A stretch of DNA of 64,000 bases from Lojkania enalia (taxonomy: Eukaryota; Ascomycota; Dothideomycetes; Pleosporales). The notes beneath the pieces are model-generated. The model was not told the origin of the DNA. It did no database searches and worked only from the letters and a program-made list of their open reading frames with translations. Where the stretch lies: positions 1-64,000 of the forward strand of contig ML986639.1 in assembly GCA_010094045.1 (NCBI GenBank). Reading direction: 5' to 3'. Within the stretch, counting starts at the first letter, position 1. Every line of letters starts with the position of its first letter. Made by a program: the position numbers and the translations under genes. Positions 49,491-61,556 of the stretch are shown here, in pieces.

Positions 49491-50342
49491 TTAGAGTTCC
49501 GCGTGGATACCTTCTTCTGGCACCTCGAGCTCGCCGCTCTTGGCAATCTTAACCGTCTTGATCGGCTTGTCACGTTGATCCTTCTCTGCGTTCTCGATTT
49601 TCTCAACAACGTCATATCCCTCCAAAACCTCACCGAAGACAACGTGGCGACCATCGAGCCAGCCGGTGATGACGGTGGTGATGAAGAATTGGCTCCCGTT
49701 GGTGTCCTTTCCTGAGTTCGCCATGCCTATGTTGCGAGTTAGACGAGCAAATACGCCGGAAGTCGCTAGAGTGTTCTTACTGAGAAGACCTTTCCTGCTG
49801 TGCTTGAGCTTGAAGTTCTCGTCGGGGAACTTCTGGCCGTAGATGGACTTTCCGCCAGTACCGTCTCCATTAGTGAAGTCGCCACCCTGGATCATGAACT
49901 CCTTGATAACACGGTGGAAGGTGGAACCCTCGTATCCGTATCCTTTCTCGCCAGTAGCCAATGCACTGTTCTAGTGTAAGAAAGTGCAGCGGGATGCATG
50001 TATGTAGCGGGGTAGGCTTTACCGGAAGTTCTCAGCGGTCTGTAGGAGGGTGTCAACTAAAAGTCCTTTGACTATGAAATGTCCATTGTGCATACCTTAG
50101 GGACGGTCTTGCCATAAAGGCCTATAACTATCCGTCCAATAGGCTCATCACCATGTTCAATGTCTAAGTAGACCTTACAACAGATCAATTAGCTTTGTAA
50201 GTATGGGCCAGAGCAGTTGATGCTGGTATACCTTATGTGTGATCTTTGGTCCTTTGGTCGCCTCGCTGCTCTGTGCAAAAAAGACAAAAGTAATCGTAAG
50301 AATCAACAAAGCCGAAATAATGAGTCTCTGGAGGGATGCCAT
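49491..50342 (-). CDS. cypB: ER cyclophilin (peptidyl-prolyl isomerase B), short HAEL form
   Basis: Cyclophilin B isomerises proline bonds during folding in the ER lumen. Exons 50232-50342, 50096-50173, 50023-50039, 49781-49965 and 49491-49726 give 208 residues. A signal peptide ([18 protein letters not shown]) is followed by [41 protein letters not shown], the active-site block [22 protein letters not shown] and [18 protein letters not shown], then [12 protein letters not shown]. The third exon is only 17 nt. The form ends in HAEL, an ER-retrieval signal of the HDEL type. The 54-nt intron 49727-49780 is a multiple of three without stops. A further downstream exon can replace the HAEL end (next entry). 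The gene is divergent from uS13m with 213 bp between starts. Confidence 0.93.
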
Positions 50343-50555
50343 GGTGAGGGATGTTGATACGTATCAATTGGGGCCGCGGGGGTTTATGTACAGCAGGAAG
50401 GAGGCAGACCGTGGTCCCTGCGTCGGTCTTGCTGAAACGTGTTGGCTTGGCGCTTGTTTCCGGCAGATCTCTTTTTCCGAGCTTGAATGTTTCGCGCCGT
50501 ACATGGTGCGACGAAGACAGAACTTCCTCAACACCAAACATAATTGCGCGACAAG
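50343..50555. promoter_or_regulatory. Short divergent promoter of cyclophilin and uS13m genes
   Basis: 213 bp separate the two opposite start codons, so both transcripts must start within this interval or very near it. No specific motif is asserted. Confidence 0.5.
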
Positions 50556-51079
50556 ATGGTGAGTGGCATAAAGTCTTTTTATCAATTCAATGAGCTGACT
50601 AAATCAAGGTGTTCATTTTCGGCATCAATTTCCCTGAGCAAACGCTTGTAAAAGTATGCTTGCCTCCAAGCCTCTAAGCCAATTCGCAAAGTTGATTGTG
50701 TCCCAGCGCTCGCTCGAAACATTTTACGGCATCGGCCCTAAAGTATCGCGGGGCATTATGGCGCGATTTCACATATTCCCATGGGCCAAAGTCGGCTCCC
50801 TTAAGAACGCACAGGTTCTCGATCTGACAGCAGAACTATCGAACATGAAGATCGAGAACGATCTGCGGAGAGAAGTACAGGATAACATACGAAGGCTAAA
50901 AGACATGGGAACATATCGGGGAAGGCGGCATGCCATGGGTCTGCCCGTGCGAGGTCAGAGGACGAGGTCACAGGTCAGTAAGAAGGCAGAATGCTGCTCA
51001 AGCTAGATACTAATTTGACCAGATCAAAACTGCACGGAAATTGAACAAGATAGAACGAGGTGGGTTTGGTCGGGCGTAG
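50556..51079 (+). CDS. SWS2: Mitochondrial small ribosomal subunit protein uS13m (SWS2-like)
   Basis: uS13 sits in the head of the mitochondrial small ribosomal subunit. Coding exons are 50556-50558 (only the ATG), 50609-50653, 50707-50973 and 51023-51079, giving 123 residues. The protein reads VFIFGINFPEQTLVK, YGIGPKVSRGIMARF, LTAELSNMKIENDLRREV, then the strong uS13 signature RGRRHAMGLPVRGQRTRSQ and KLNKIERGGFGRA. Each intron (50, 53 and 49 nt) has good ends, and the first has a GCTGAC branch site. The conserved N-terminal MVFIFG supports the initiator exon of three bases. No separate mitochondrial presequence is visible, as in other fungal uS13m. Confidence 0.92.
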
Positions 51080-53736
51080 ATGTAGAGAGAATGAATGTAT
51101 CATTTTGTAGGATATAATGTACCAAAAGCATTTGTTGGTGTAGTATAGCAGGTATACTCGCAATATCATGAGGGTTCTACCAAAGTAAATGCACATATAT
51201 CTGAGCTTCTTGCATATGCTCTAGAAGAGAGAAAATCCAATTTTCAAGCTTCGCTAGGAATTCTGTTTGTCCAGATAAGTCTACCTACTATTCTGGTAGA
51301 GGGCAACCCTGGTAAGCAAAGTCCGTGTCACTCAGTACTATATTACGTGAAGCAGACAGCCCACGGAAGAAGGCGCAGAATGAGGGCGCACAAATATAGA
51401 AATCAGAGACGCGCTACACAAGATGAGAACTCTCCATAATGGCCGGGACGGGGCAGTGTGCAAACATGCTATTCGGAGTGACAACGCACTAAACAAGTCA
51501 TGATTAAGTGACTGTTTGTTCCTCGCTACGCACGACCATCTCAAACGCTGGTACAAGCTGTCGGGGCTACAAATGTGGGGGTTGAGGTTGTGCGACCAAG
51601 ACAACATGGGGTCGGACTTTTGGGAACCCTTTGGAGAGCTTCAGGGGCGCATGTGGACTATTCTAGCAAAATACATGCGGGACTGAAGTGTGGTGTTCGC
51701 CGTCGAGGTTTGCAAGATACTCAACACTTTGCGAGGATATCAAACGACTCCCAGACGGTAATGCCAACGCATCAATTGTATCTACTCCCACATGGGTGAA
51801 ACAGTCTTCACGTGATAACTTATTTGGAAAAAGATTGCTTAGACAGAGCGCCAGACACAAAACTGCCAGGCAATCTAGAAACATCCACGACCTGAAAGAC
51901 CCTAGCGATCTCAAATGAAGCCGCGTAGTCAAGTAACCTTGCTTATGAAGATCGCTGTGGATATTTATGGTACGAGCAATAGTTCCGCATTCAAGTGGCG
52001 TAGCAAAATGTTTAATTGTTCCCACAGGGCGTTCTTGGAATTTTGCCATATCGGACTCGACGGTCATTGGAAGGGCCGCAGGATCCTCTCTCCGTGTGCT
52101 CGGAGCAATCTTAAACTTCGGAGAGGATCTGCTTCCAATCCTCGAGGCACGGGCGTCCGTGTACAGATGGGCAAAGTTCGGATTGGGGCCGCAGAGTGGT
52201 AGCAGCTGTCCGATGAGCCTTCCACATATGGGTAGCATACAACAGTGTACCTGCATCCCTCGGCAACTGAACAACCCAATTTGGCAAAAAAAGTAAGGAA
52301 TCACGAAGAATGCTGATAGCAACGTTGCGTCCAAGAAAGACGACCAGAACCAAGTTCGACGCCATGCCTTAGCAGCGCCACTATCTAGTATGGAGATGGA
52401 GAAAACCTCAAGCCTCATTTTCAGACATTGGCGAAATGAAAAAGCAAAACCACCATCTAGATCGGAGTGGGCAGCGATTCGAGCTTGCGCAATCCAGTTC
52501 CAGCGCGGCGCGGCAGCAATGCTGGCCGGATGAATCGGCCAGAGCCAATGAAAGCCGTGGGGAAAAAGGAAGAATAGCACCTGAGAGCCTTTTTTGTATG
52601 TTCGATGCAGGTGTCGAGCTGCTGTCGTGTGGTGGTGGTACCTCATTTCCACGCCCGAACTAGGCGTGGTACGGGATGAAAGGGCTTCTCTCGTTTACGA
52701 AAGCCATTCTCCTGAGTATGCGCCCCTGACGCCGCGACCCGTAGTGGGTGAACGTACAGAAAGATGCTGTATCTGACCCATTGTAGGATTGCAGCAGCGG
52801 CATGCAGTGTTCTGCAGTGGTCTGCAGGCGGCGAGGAGTCCGTCGACCGTTAAGGTGCTAGTAAGGGAGCGGTGGGCGGCTACCTGCGTGCGGGTGCATG
52901 AGGACGAGGCAGTTTCAAAGCGAGCGAGCGCTACCAGTGCAGAAGTCGCTGGGGGGTGGTATTAATGTCGAGAGGTTGATGCTTCCGGCGACCAAGGCAG
53001 AAAATCGTACGATTTCTCGAGCGGTGGGTGCCAGAGATGTTTCCAAAATGCAATGTCAAATCAGCCGTCTGTAACAGCGCCCTATTCTGTGTGGTCGCAC
53101 ACGCCTACACCCCAAACGCAGAATGTCGTGGCACGCTGTGGCGCCCGCACAGTCCTGGCGTTCAGCGCGCCGGCTCGCCCATTGGCCGCGAGGGTTTGCG
53201 TGGTGCCGCTTCAGGGCATAAATTACCGGCCGCGGCACGTTCTTTTCGGAGACACTTTGCACCTCTAGGACAAGGCTGGCTATGGCGGTGGTGGTGGTGG
53301 AGGTGATCCGTGATCCGCCTGCAGCGCGGGGTCTCTCTCATCTCGGACTGGACGTGCAGAAAGCTTCGCTTCGACGGCCAGCCGAATGCTTGATGCCGTC
53401 GAAGGCCCTCCATCCAACGAGAGATAGCCCGGCGCCGGGCCAATCAGCACGGCACCCCGTGGCAGCAGAGCGGACCTCCTTTTCGCTCACCGCCTGAAGC
53501 GCTGGTGCAGCAATCAACCACCGCGAGCCGGACAAGTCTGAGTGCGTGCGGGTGCGGGTGCGGCCTGTTGCTGCAATCTGAATCCTTCTGGCGGTTCTTG
53601 GGAGGAGCGCAGCGCGGGGAAGGAGAGATTGTGTGAAACACCCCGTGGACGGCCGACTGCTGCGTTTTACGAATGCCGCCACGCGAGGAGGGCTCGTATG
53701 GTGTCTGTCATTCAGGTCCGCAGCTATCTATCGCCT

Positions 53737-53768
<32 letters not shown>

Positions 53769-54432
53769 CAGAAGACGTCCGCCATAAGCAGCACACGCGG
53801 CGAATGAGAGACGCCCCAGCGCAGGAGGATGGGCGCGCTAGAGTCACAACCACACTGCCAGCCCCGGCGTCTAGCTAGCTCAGGCTGTCTCAGTTGCTGC
53901 TGGCTGCAGTCCTCCCTCTCCAGCGCAGCAGATAGTACGTAGTGGTATCATGGCATGTAGGCAGGGCCGTGACAAAGCAGGCGCCGTGGTGGCGATTCGG
54001 CTGGCCGTGGACCTGTTCCTGCGTGCTTCCAACGCTCGAAGAGGAAACCACAATTTGCAGTCCCTGGGCACCGCAACATCACGCGAATCAGATGCCCTGG
54101 TCCGCGCCCGTCCTTGCTGGCCTCTGTTCCGCCATCCTCTTCTTCCAAGTTGGCTCTGTTCACTGTTCACCTGGCCGGGTCCTCTGCATGGCAGCAGCTC
54201 GAGTCTATCCATTTCTCACCCACTCTCTCAGTCGGCATTGCTGACCTGCGCCGCCTCCCCTGTGCAGCAGCGGGGGCCGCTTGGTTTGTTACGAAACGCA
54301 CTCCCGCACTTCCCAAGACGCAATTCCTGCCTAATACTGGCCTAACCCCAACATAGAGGGCCGCGAATCCCTGTCGGCACGCCAGCCTGTTCAAGCGTTG
54401 CTGCTTCAGTGCGAAGCGACTCTGTAGGAGAG
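51080..54432. other. Long region upstream of the BEM3-like gene
   Basis: About 3.35 kb. It holds the uS13m terminator at its left and the promoter and probable long leader of the RhoGAP gene at its right, where C/T-rich and CAG-repeat DNA occurs. A 327-codon open frame on the minus strand (51663-52646, ATG start) has no recognisable product (see findings). Nothing else supported. Confidence 0.45.
53738..53767. repeat. (CAG)10 trinucleotide repeat
   Basis: Ten perfect CAG units about 665 bp before the BEM3-like start codon, in DNA with no supported coding frame. It is probably in the promoter or 5' leader. Confidence 0.9.
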
Positions 54433-57400
54433 ATGCACTCCATCTCAACCTCAGCACCTCACCCTCCTCCATCGCCATCGCTGGCCGAAAGCATTCGATC
54501 CCTCCGCGAGTCGGCGCGAAGCGGGCAGTCCTCTACATCCCCGGCGGACCAGAGCACCCGCCGCCGCAAGGCCGTTCCCTCGCCATTGCAGTACACTCAG
54601 AATTCCTCAGCCGCCGCCGGTTCGCCGCGCTCACCTCAGTCGGCCGCGTCCTATCACGACGGACCACGCTCACCGCGCGAGAAGCTCGATGCCTTGCTAG
54701 CTGAGGAGGAGCAGCACTCGTCCTCAGCCGCCGCGACACCCACCCAGGCGGGTCCTCCCACCCCTCCGAGCACCACCCACCGAACTGCCAGCGCAGCAGG
54801 CAAGCTATCATCGTATGCCCAGCTTCGAAACGTCTCTGCACCTGTCTTGTCGTCGGCCGGAGTCTCGCCGCCTTCATCTCCCGTCACAATGCCTCCGCCG
54901 TCGCGGCCGAATCGACCAGAGACACGGCCCACAGCCCCTCGCAACCCGTCGATAGACTCTGCTGTCTCTTCGCTGTCCTCCAATGCCTCCACTTACAAGA
55001 CGACTGCTGGGCATGCCCACAAGCCGTCCCAGGAGGTCAGCTTTGCAAATCCACCAGATATGGCGGGCCTCATAGCTGCTGCTGGCTCGCCGGAAGCTGC
55101 CTTAATGACGATGTGGAAAGAAAAGCAGAGTTCAACTCACCACAACAGCCAGCTGTGGAGACTGGTAGAAAAACAGCGGGCTATGATCATTGGGCTGAAT
55201 AAGGACTTGGAGCGCGCATTGAAAGACAAGGAGCGCTATCGCAAGAAGTTGAAAGAGTATACCAACCAGGTGCCGCCATTACCAAATGCACCCCAGGGAT
55301 CCGATACATTCGACTCTGTTGTGGAACGGGAGCAGAGTCAATCGCCAGCACCATCTGAGAAACACGAGGATATCGCCAAGGCTCACACAGCGCAAAACTC
55401 GACTGAGCACAAGGCTTCTCCGCTAACACAAGGCACGACAGTGACACAAATATTGCCTGCGTCTCAATTAGCACAGTCTCCCGCGCATTCTTCAGAATCG
55501 CATTCTGCATCGAACCCCTCCTCATCGGTAAACTCGCCGACGGACTACTCCGTAAAACCACTCAATATTACCCACCATGCCCCGCATGGACTTGGGCTAG
55601 ATGCTGTGGTAAATGAAAATGCATCTACTCTACATCCGCCCCAACCGCAACTGATGAGCACGTCGTTGGGCTCACGAGGACAAACAGATGTTGCCCCTCC
55701 AACTTCTGATGCAACGGCCCCGGCTCTCTCACTCACCAAGGCTACTCCGGTCATTGGGGGAGACGGATTCGAGTCGCCAGTCGAGAAGCCGGCTCACCCA
55801 CTTCGGAAGCCGCCACCCGCTCCTTTGAACCTCTCTAAACCTGGTAAAACAAGTGCTCATCTTTACCAGAGTGCTCCAGGTGAGCATTCCGATTCTGATT
55901 ACGATGACACGCTAGAAGTTGAAGAGATCCCTACCGTTGAAAGAGGGAGAAGGAAGACTCGGGAAGAAGATGACCGTGCCAGGGAAGCACTAGTGATGCG
56001 GGAGGAAGAAGCGCGGAGCAAATCGAAGAAGCAGAAGAAGAGCGAAAGCAAGGGCAAGGCCATGGGCACCCGAGATGATGCCTCTGATATCGCCTCGAAC
56101 AAATCTGCGGCAGGATCTCTCTCTCCCCGAGCCTTCAGTCCAACGATAGCCGGTCTGCCGCTCTCGCCTCGCCATCCCCCCGCTACCTCCCTAAATGCTC
56201 TCCTTAGCCCTACCAACTCAGATAGCTCCGTTATTGCGCAAAGAAGCATTGCGTCTCCTCCACTGATGAGTCCTGGTTTACCGACCAGCCCACGCCCTGG
56301 AGACCGGCCAATTGGGTCACCGATGCCAAGAAATCCGAAACAGTCCTTGGCTTCGCCTCCCATATCCCCCAGATCAGGCGTGAACGGGATGCCCCAGCCA
56401 GCACCACGGGCTCCACGACAACTGATTCCATTACCACCGAATACGCCTCAGTCTTATACATCGCCTGCAGTTGCGCGGCTAGACCAGGCTGCCCAACCGA
56501 AGCAGCAAACTTCATCCTCGGATCTACTAAAACCGCCTAATACCCAGCCTAGTCCGGATTCCGATTCCAGTGCTCAAGGTCAGAATGACCCATCTAGTCC
56601 GGAGCACGTCTATCGAGGTCTCGTGTCGGACCAATACCCGGGGCTTCTACTACCTCCTAATGCGCTCCCGTCTATTGATGTTAAGGTTTTCTCGTCCAGA
56701 CTACGACCGTCGCGACTAAGTTTCTTGGCGCCAAAACCACAGGAAGAGGACCCTGTCTTCATCCTAGCAATTTATGCCCGTTCCGATGGGAAACAACTCT
56801 GGCGCGTTGAGAAGACGATCATGGCCCTACCAGCCCTTGACGCCCAGCTGAAGGCATTGTGTGACTTTCAGGGCAAACTACCAGAACGTGCTTTGTTCAG
56901 CGGTCATGCGCCTGCTAAGATGGATGCTAGACGGGCAGCTTTGAACCTCTATTTTGATGCTTTGCTGGAGACCCCTATGAGCGAGAAAGCTGCAATAGTC
57001 GTATGTGGATTCTTCTCTACCGATGTCATAGGTGCACAGAATGAGGATACGCTCTCCCCAGAACTTGCAGCTTCATCAAGCTCCACTGTGCCGAAAGCCA
57101 AGCAACGGAAGGAAGGATACTTGACCAAGCGAGGCAAAAATTTTGGCGGATGGAAAGCGCGATACTTCATTCTTGATGGTCCAGAGTTCAGATACTACGA
57201 GGTAGCAGGCGGTGCCCACCTTGGTACAATCAAGCTGCTAAACGCGCAAATCGGCAAACAGTCTCAACAACAGTCAAATCAATCGCCACAGCGACGCGAC
57301 GACTCAGAGGACAATCAGTACCGCCATGCATTCCTTATCCTGGAACCGAAGCGAAAAGACTCGTCTAGCTTGGTGCGCCACGTACTCTGTGCCGAAAGTG

Positions 57401-59015
57401 ATGAAGAACGCGATGCCTGGGTTGATGCTTTGCTGCAACATGTTGATTGGCAAGAAGAAACTTCACCAACCGAAGCATCATCAAATTCATCCCGTCCTGC
57501 GAATGCTCCTAAGGGTCATGGACAGGAAACATCTCGTTCTAGGAGGAAAGAGAGTCCACCGGAGGCCGATCGAAGAGACAGGGTGCAAGGGCTCAGCTAC
57601 GATGACACAGTGGCGGCAGAAGCTCCAATCCGGGGCCCCACGCACCGCGAAGCCAAAGAGACTTATGCACAGTCACCAAAAAACTCATCCTTTTCTAGCG
57701 ACAGCCCTGGTAACCATCCGGCTATATCCGGTCCAACCAACGGCGCACCTATTCAGAATGCTGAATTATGGGGCAACAGAACACTTGCCGCTCCGACATC
57801 AGTGAAAGATAAGAAGCGGAGTATATTTGGTTTTAGGGGTCGCGGTTCCTCTGATCTTGCACCTGGCCAGATTCAACCGCAGCCTTCGCAAGAACGGATT
57901 ATCCAAACAAATCGCAATATTTTTGGAATCCCTCTCCAAGAGGCTGTTGACCTCTCCCGACCGGCTGGCGCTAGGGTGCACTTACCGGCGGTTGTCTATC
58001 GAAGTCTTGAATATTTGAAAGCCAAGAATGCCTATCAGGAAGAAGGTATTTTCAGACTGAGTGGATCCAACATTGTGATCAAAGCCCTTCGTGACCGTTT
58101 CAATAACGAGGGCGACGTTAAACTCCTTGATGGACAGTACTACGATGTACATGCAGTGGCCTCTCTTCTGAAGCTGTATCTTCGTGAACTTCCAGCATCC
58201 ATCTTAACGCGAGAATTGCACCTTGACTTCCTCAAGGTCCTCGGTAGGTTTCCATTCATAAAAGATTTTTGTACGATGTACTGACAGTCGCCATAGATAT
58301 GGATGAACGCGATAAGAAGATCAAAACGTTCAATGTTCTCGTTCATCGATTACCAAGAGTTAATATCGATCTACTTCGAGCCGTGTCGTCTTTCTTGATC
58401 GACATCATTGATAACGCAGCAATGAACAAGATGACTGTCAGGAACGTGGGTATCGTCTTTGCTCCTACGCTAAACATTCCCGCCCCATTGATTTCATTCT
58501 TCTTGACGGATTTTGAGGAAATTTTCGGCGAGGCCCTAGATGAGGCTAATTCGCCTATCCGTGAGGTTCTCGTTAGCACGCCTCCCCTTGGATCGGACGC
58601 AATTCGGTCACCTCGTCACCAGATGTTCTCGGATCTCCCTACTCCTGCGTACAATGAGACAAATTTCCAGCCTCTCCAAGCGCCTCCGAGCTTCCCGATG
58701 GGGCCAAATGTGCCTCCCCCACTATTGCAAGCTCCGAAGCAGCAGCCACAATATGCCGGCTATGACACTGGTTTCATTCCACTTCATCCAACTTACGAAG
58801 CACCGCTTTACGAACAGCAGTTTCCGTCAGACGGCTTTGGTAGCCTCAATGGTACCCTTCAACCTGGAAATACGATGGATGCTAGGCAACGTCGACGAGA
58901 GAGTGGCATGTTGTTGATGAACATGGGACTCGGAGCTCCACGAAAAGGTTCCAACCCACGAGTTCGAGAAGAACCCCGCACGGATATGGTCCGAGAAGAC
59001 GGGGCCTTCGACTAA
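54433..59015 (+). CDS. BEM3: BEM3-like Rho GTPase-activating protein (PX-PH-RhoGAP)
   Basis: Bem3-type proteins switch off Cdc42 at sites of polarised growth. Exons 54433-58243 and 58297-59015 give 1509 residues. The N-terminal 750 residues are mostly disordered with many S/P motifs, apart from a short coiled segment (LVEKQRAMIIGLNKDLERA). A PX domain follows at about 755-870 (VFILAIYARSDGKQLWRVEK), then a PH domain at about 900-1020 (KEGYLTKRGKNFGGWKARYF; ERDAWVDALLQHV), then RhoGAP at about 1165-1370 with the arginine finger in EEGIFRLSG, KLYLRELPASI and MTVRNVGIVFAPTL. The first ATG in the frame is 54433. The 53-nt intron interrupts the RhoGAP domain. The order PX-PH-RhoGAP is diagnostic for Bem3. 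Confidence 0.92.
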
Positions 59016-60200
59016 GTGTACTCTTCGTACAGTATTTGAAAACTTCCATCTACCTCTATCGTGCAACAGTTTCGCCCTATGTCGCTAGCCTTTGCACAAC
59101 AAGATCGCTTGTCATCCACAACTTACCTATTTCTTAATCTTTGGTCTTAATTATAGGAACCCAGGACTGGATCTATGGGTTCTAACACGACGTGCAACCT
59201 ATACCCTGTGTACAGAATAATCGCCAGACCATACCGAGGCACTTTCCATTTCCGGCGTTCAAGGACCATAACATTTCATCCTCATTTCGTTCCGCATACC
59301 CCGGGTGCCCGTATGGTCTAGGGCAAAGCATTAAGCAATTTTGATCCCTTTGGTGGTCTTTGAAATTGCTTTGCTATTGTAATATGCACTCGTTGAGATT
59401 CCCCCTTGACCTTTATCTTGCTGTTCCTCCGGTGTTTTGGTTTGCAGAGCCGCTTTGGCGCTTGCGTTGGATTATGGAATATTTATGCGTTGGGTATACC
59501 TTGGCTTTGTCGCTACACGATGGGACGCGGACGACGACACCCATGAAGATGATATAGGCGAATGCAGAATATAGTTGGGTTTATACATTCGAGTGCCTGC
59601 ATTTTGTTCGTGAAGCATATTGACTGGCGTGAAAGGTTGACTAGTGATACTAGTGCTAGCATGGCTGTTAAGGGAGTCAGGTGAGTATATGACCAGCCCC
59701 TGGTCGAGAGTTTCTAGCCCACGATTCAAGGCTCATCTCCTTCTAGGGGATATTGATTCCTCGGTCCTCTCTAGTTCTCCAGCAGCAAATGTACATCTTG
59801 TGTAAGTCATTTAACAGTGCTCAGTCCAGGCACAATTCTTGCAATATAGTCCATATATTCGATTAGAGTCATTTATTCTACATTATTGCCATCCCTAAGG
59901 CCAACGCAGCGACGCAGAGATGCTCTTTCTCTTCCTTCCCCGCCTCAAGCTTCCCAGCTCTCCGGCTTCTCTTCTCAGCTCCTCACTTTGCCTCGCCCTT
60001 TCCATTCCCAACTGGGAGCGCCTTACCATCTCCTAGCCGACCATCATAAAGAGCGTTGATCCACCCACGGTCCGAATTCCAACACGAACCACTCAACACG
60101 ATCACCACACATGCCCATTCTCTCCTCTACATCTCCATTCGTCCGCATTCTTTAATACCACGCCTGTCTATTATATCTAGCGTTACAACGAGCATTAACA
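59016..60200. other. Intergenic region
   Basis: About 1.2 kb between the BEM3-like and PLAC8 genes, both on the plus strand. The last 250 bp are C/T-rich and should be the PLAC8 leader. No gene seen. Confidence 0.5.
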
Positions 60201-60925
60201 ATGTCCTCGTCCCCAGCGCCGAATAGTCCCGCGGCCACGCTAATGGCTACGAATCCGAAGCTCGATGCTTCGAACCACCGACCAGAAGGCCTGGTCGGCG
60301 AGCTCAAAAAACCTACCATCGAGACGGGGGAAGAGGAGTGGAGGTACGCATTGTGCGATTGTTTTGAGGATATGCGGATCTGTACATCTCTCCGTTCCCT
60401 GATTCCACGATGTTACCTGTGCACTGATGGAGAGAATAATAGGTCGTCAAGTATGCTACTGCCCATGCTTCACGTTCGGCAAGCTAGCGTGGCGGGTGCA
60501 GCATGATGGCGATATGGAGGGCTATGAATCGTGTAATCAATCTGTGATTCCCTCCCCCCGGTCCCTTTCCTTCTTCATCAAAGTCCTAGTCTTGCTGACT
60601 CCGGGTTTTTGGTGCGATGTTACTAATGCTGACGCGCGATAAGTGCATATTGTACTACCTAGCGTGCAATTCGAGAGTCCACTGGGCCCTTCTTGCTATG
60701 CAGATCTCGGATATTCGACGGAAGTACAATATCAAGGGGACGTGTCTTAAGGATTGGACGAAGGCGCTGTGCTGCCACGATTGTGCGATGGTGCAGGCGG
60801 AGCGCGAGTTGAAGGCGAGAGAGAATGGGGCGGAGAAGGTTGTTAATGAGGAGCCGAAACTGGAGTCCATGGCTATGCAACCTGTGCGCACTCTCTGCTC
60901 CAGCGGCTGTTGCAACGGGGCTTAG
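60201..60925 (+). CDS. PLAC8-family cysteine-rich protein
   Basis: PLAC8 proteins are small cysteine-rich membrane-associated proteins linked to metal resistance, cell size or calcium signalling in other eukaryotes. Exons 60201-60381, 60443-60543 and 60644-60925 give 187 residues. The domain reads EWRYALCDCFEDM, CRQVCYCPCFTFGK, MEGYESCNQSC, ILYYLACN, and ends DWTKALCCHDCAMVQAEREL, the typical Cys-Cys-x-x-C and Q-x-x-R-E pattern. The N-terminal 50 residues are polar. The hydrophobic segment around YYLACNSRVHWALLAM could associate with membrane. Both introns fall inside the domain and are needed to keep the cysteine pattern. Function in this fungus is unknown. Confidence 0.87.
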
Positions 60926-61556
60926 GCGAAGACTAGAAAATGGCGTGGTGGTGGAGTAGGCTATGTCGTCTACTAATGTGGATGAGCCTTTGGATGATGG
61001 GAGTGGGTGATGGTAGCGGCGAGGCTGTGTTTGGTTATTATTCTTTTTTTCCTAGTGTTCGGCACTATTCTTGTATTCTTGGTTGATGGGTGGGTTGGCT
61101 CTTGGAGCTTTGCAGCGTCGATTATCACGAATCCTATAGGTCCTTTGTATTACCAGCACAAGGCATTTTTCATTTTGTTATCATCCGCCCTCCCATCAAT
61201 CTCCATTCTCTCCTCCAAAATATATACAAGCATGGGCCAATTAAAGTATACACTGACTGAGCGCCGAAGCTATGCGCAATAGACCTTTATACAAAACTAA
61301 AAATCGCAATCGCAATACAGCGCTAGACATGACAAATACGATGACTACGAATGCTGTCCCAATGTAGTCTTGCCCGAGCGCCGAACTGTTCAAGAAGAAA
61401 AAAAAGGGGGGGAGGAGGGAAGAACCCGAGACATAGTTTATTGATTCAACGTGGCTCAAACCGCATTTCACGTCAAATCGTCCTTATCATCACACCATAT
61501 CCATCCCACGGAATCCAACTAGTCAGCTCCAAGCAAGCGCAAACCCAACTAAGCAA
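60926..61556. other. Convergent intergenic region
   Basis: 631 bp between the PLAC8 gene and the stop of the AT-hook protein gene. Contains A/G-rich DNA near 61396-61425. No gene seen. Confidence 0.5.
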
